A DNA stretch of 7,888 nt from Nitrospirota bacterium (lineage in GTDB: Bacteria > Nitrospinota_A > UBA7883): positions 1-7,888 of the forward strand of contig DRJW01000010.1 of the NCBI GenBank assembly GCA_011052055.1, in the 5' to 3' direction. The stretch's first letter is position 1; each line of letters starts with the position of its first letter. The position numbers were made by a program, and so were the translations under genes. A model generated the notes under the pieces. It made no database searches and was not told the DNA's origin. It worked only from the letters and a program-made list of their open reading frames with translations. Shown here piece by piece: positions 6,315-7,888 of the stretch.

Positions 6315-6952
6315 GACTGGCCCCCCACCGGCATCAACGCCTGTCCTGTGGAGGTGTTCCCATACTCGTCCGCGAGGGTAAACTCCACTCTCACGGTTTT
6401 AGGCTCGCTTTTTTTTGATTGCGGGTTGAAATTGTCATTCCATTTGGATCCGGTCAGATAACGCAGATTGAACGAGACGAGCTGGTCGGTTACGTCGATG
6501 GCGCTGGCTTTTTCTTTTTTAAGGCTCACATCAAAAATGTTCGGATTTTCACTACGCATCAGAATAAATTTGTCACGGCCGGGAGCTTTAACGACGAACC
6601 ATGATATCAGCGCCTGATCCGATCCGGCGCCGGGCAGGACAAAACGCCTTCCGAACCCGGTGAAGAAAATCTCGTCGGTCTGCTTTCCGTCACGGCTCTG
6701 GTTTTTACCTTTAAAAAAACCTTCCGGATTGTTGGGAAGGGTGGAGGCGGAGGCCAGGTCTTCTGACAGGCTCCGAATGATAAAACGGGTAGTATGGTAA
6801 AGCTCGGCCCTGCTTCTGATATATTCGCCGGCCGACATGACCCCTGTAAACGAGGCCAGAACCATGGTTATCACGATAGACGCTATGGCCATCGCGACAA
6901 GAATCTCAATCAGCGTAAAACCTTGTCCGCCGAACGCCGCTTTTTTAACCAT
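6311..6952 (-). CDS. gspJ: Type II secretion system minor pseudopilin GspJ
   Basis: GspJ joins GspI and GspK at the pseudopilus tip. The protein has 213 residues. The prepilin site is GGQG^FTLIEILVAMAI, with cleavage after Gly11 and the usual Glu at +5 (Glu16). A hydrophobic helix (12-35) leads into a globular domain containing YHTTRFIIRSLSEDLASAS (52-70), where GspJ proteins usually have an Arg-rich helix with an Asp-Leu, and a C-terminal VRVEFTLAD strand (187-195). The ATG at 6950-6952 starts 2 nt after the gspI stop. A run of eight A residues lies at 6409-6416 (codons for Lys-Lys near residue 180). Confidence 0.94.
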   Translation of the reverse strand: MVKKAAFGGQGFTLIEILVAMAIASIVITMVLASFTGVMSAGEYIRSRAELYHTTRFIIRSLSEDLASASTLPNNPEGFFKGKNQSRDGKQTDEIFFTGFGRRFVLPGAGSDQALISWFVVKAPGRDKFILMRSENPNIFDVSLKKEKASAIDVTDQLVSFNLRYLTGSKWNDNFNPQSKKSEPKTVRVEFTLADEYGNTSTGQALMPVGGQS

Positions 6953-6954
6953 TT

Positions 6955-7347
6955 TTATTTTCTTATATACGCCTTTAAAATAAACAGGTCGCCTGCTTTT
7001 TCGTTTTCCGCCCTGAAAACACGCACTGCAACTTCCCGCGATCCCTTAAAGGGAGTCTCCTTTACTTCGACTCGCCACTGATACTGCGGGTAATCCTTTC
7101 TTTTGCGGACATCGGAAAGACCGTTTTCGATTGAGGCGCGCATATACATATTTTCCATCTCTTCGCGGGCCAGCGTCACCACCTCGGTTATCTCCACCGC
7201 TTCGGCGTTCATAAAAAGCGCCTTGTTGTGGGCCGAAAGCAGGGCCACCAGCGATATCGACAAAATAGCCACCGCCACGAGAATCTCCAGCAGGGTAAAC
7301 CCGCTTTTCGATCTTGAAACCATACTAAATTTTCTTGCCATGCTCAT
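6955..7347 (-). CDS. gspI: Type II secretion system minor pseudopilin GspI
   Basis: GspI is the central subunit of the tip trimer with GspJ and GspK. From the ATG at 7345-7347 it has 130 residues, close to the family norm. The leader ends SKSG^FTLLEILVAVAILSI, cleaved after Gly16, with Glu at +5. A hydrophobic helix extends to about residue 40. A conserved-looking LAREEMENMY (68-77) and a QWRVEV strand follow, as expected for GspI. The start is uncertain: a GTG at 7377 gives 140 residues and overlaps gspH by 14 nt, and later ATGs at 7341 and 7323 also precede the cleavage site. None has a strong ribosome site. All choices give the same mature protein. Confidence 0.9.
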   Translation of the reverse strand: MSMARKFSMVSRSKSGFTLLEILVAVAILSISLVALLSAHNKALFMNAEAVEITEVVTLAREEMENMYMRASIENGLSDVRKRKDYPQYQWRVEVKETPFKGSREVAVRVFRAENEKAGDLFILKAYIRK

Positions 7348-7363
7348 GTTCGCGCGACCGCTA

Positions 7364-7888
7364 TCAGACAGCGCCACTCTCGTCGGCGTTAAAAAGAGAG
7401 GCCCTGGTTTTTATATCCTTGTAACCTTCAAAAATCTTCACCCGGCCTGTAAGCGGATGAACCAGTAGGGTCATCTCGTTTTTGTTGCTGTCTTTAAGGT
7501 GAATCACGCAGAGATCGGAAAACCCTGAAGGGTAAAAATTGATGACCGCCACGCCGCGTCTTACGATCCCCTGCGAAGAAGTGCGAGCCTCGGTAAACCT
7601 GACTCTATCCGGAAGTTTTGTTTCTTTGGCGAAGGTAAGCCTGGTTTTCTGGAACCTGTTTTGTGTGTTTAAAAGCGAAACGTAATATTGCCGCTCGTCG
7701 ATATCGAGGGTGAGCCGGTATACAAGCTTGGAGGCGGCCGCGCGGTCGTAAAGATATGAAATGGTTCCGGCCAGCCTGCGCGCTGTTGATTTGAGCCGCC
7801 AGGCGGTCAGGTCTGGCAGGCGGGGGAGAAGCGCTCCGGTGAGAATCCCGATTATAGAAAGAGTCACCAAAAGCTCGACAAGTGTAAA
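7364..7888 (-). CDS. gspH: Type II secretion system minor pseudopilin GspH, 5' end outside window
   Basis: The visible 174 residues begin FTLVELLVTLSIIGILTGAL, which is a mature type IV pilin-like N-terminus with Glu at +5. The window edge falls exactly at the +1 Phe, so only the short leader and its Gly are missing. The globular part carries a GspH-like end: VINFYPSGFSD (residues about 124-134), then a beta strand and LLVHPLTGRVKIF (148-160). GspH is a minor pseudopilin that sits below the I-J-K tip. It is followed by gspI. Being first visible in the run, it implies gspG and the core genes lie further right. GspG itself is an unlikely alternative because of the length and C-terminal pattern. 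Confidence 0.88.
   Translation of the reverse strand, partial: FTLVELLVTLSIIGILTGALLPRLPDLTAWRLKSTARRLAGTISYLYDRAAASKLVYRLTLDIDERQYYVSLLNTQNRFQKTRLTFAKETKLPDRVRFTEARTSSQGIVRRGVAVINFYPSGFSDLCVIHLKDSNKNEMTLLVHPLTGRVKIFEGYKDIKTRASLFNADESGAV

Overview
The window reads as ordinary chromosome from a diderm (Gram-negative) bacterium of moderate GC content. It carries a contiguous run of type II secretion (T2SS) genes, which need an outer membrane, and a Tat-exported molybdoenzyme. A GspN of the AsmA-like kind, next to a PilM-like GspL, recalls Desulfobacterota (the former Deltaproteobacteria) and neighbouring phyla. That placement is inference; the sequence alone does not fix the taxon.

Layout, left to right. 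Bases 1-452 (+) hold the C-terminal part of a Nif3/YbgI-family metal protein cut by the window edge. Bases 453-595 are a non-coding convergent junction packed with inverted repeats. Bases 596-1522 (-) encode MsrP, the periplasmic molybdopterin methionine-sulfoxide reductase, here with a lipobox in its Tat signal. Bases 1592-2149 (-) encode an HPP-family membrane protein, preceded by a near-consensus sigma70 promoter at 2216-2243. Bases 2437-7888 (-) are a T2SS operon transcribed leftwards in the order gspH, gspI, gspJ, gspK, gspL, gspM, gspN. gspH is cut at the right edge exactly at its mature N-terminal Phe.

The gsp genes are tightly packed: ATGA or TAATG overlaps at J/K, K/L and M/N, a 2-nt gap at I/J, about 16 nt at H/I and 61 nt at L/M. 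This implies one transcript with translational coupling. GspH, I, J and K are minor pseudopilins, and their hydrophobic N-termini are visible. GspL and GspM form the inner-membrane assembly platform, and GspN is an accessory envelope protein. The secretin (gspD), ATPase (gspE), gspF and the major pseudopilin (gspG) are not in the window and presumably lie to the right. No prepilin peptidase gene is present.

I see no CRISPR array, RNA gene, transposase, phage gene or evident new multi-gene system. The points worth a second look are small: the MsrP lipobox with no MsrQ gene beside it, the structured 451-570 junction, the HPP promoter with repeats flanking its -10, homopolymer A runs inside gspM and gspJ, a hairpin between gspL and gspM, and a short protein-like open stretch downstream of gspN.
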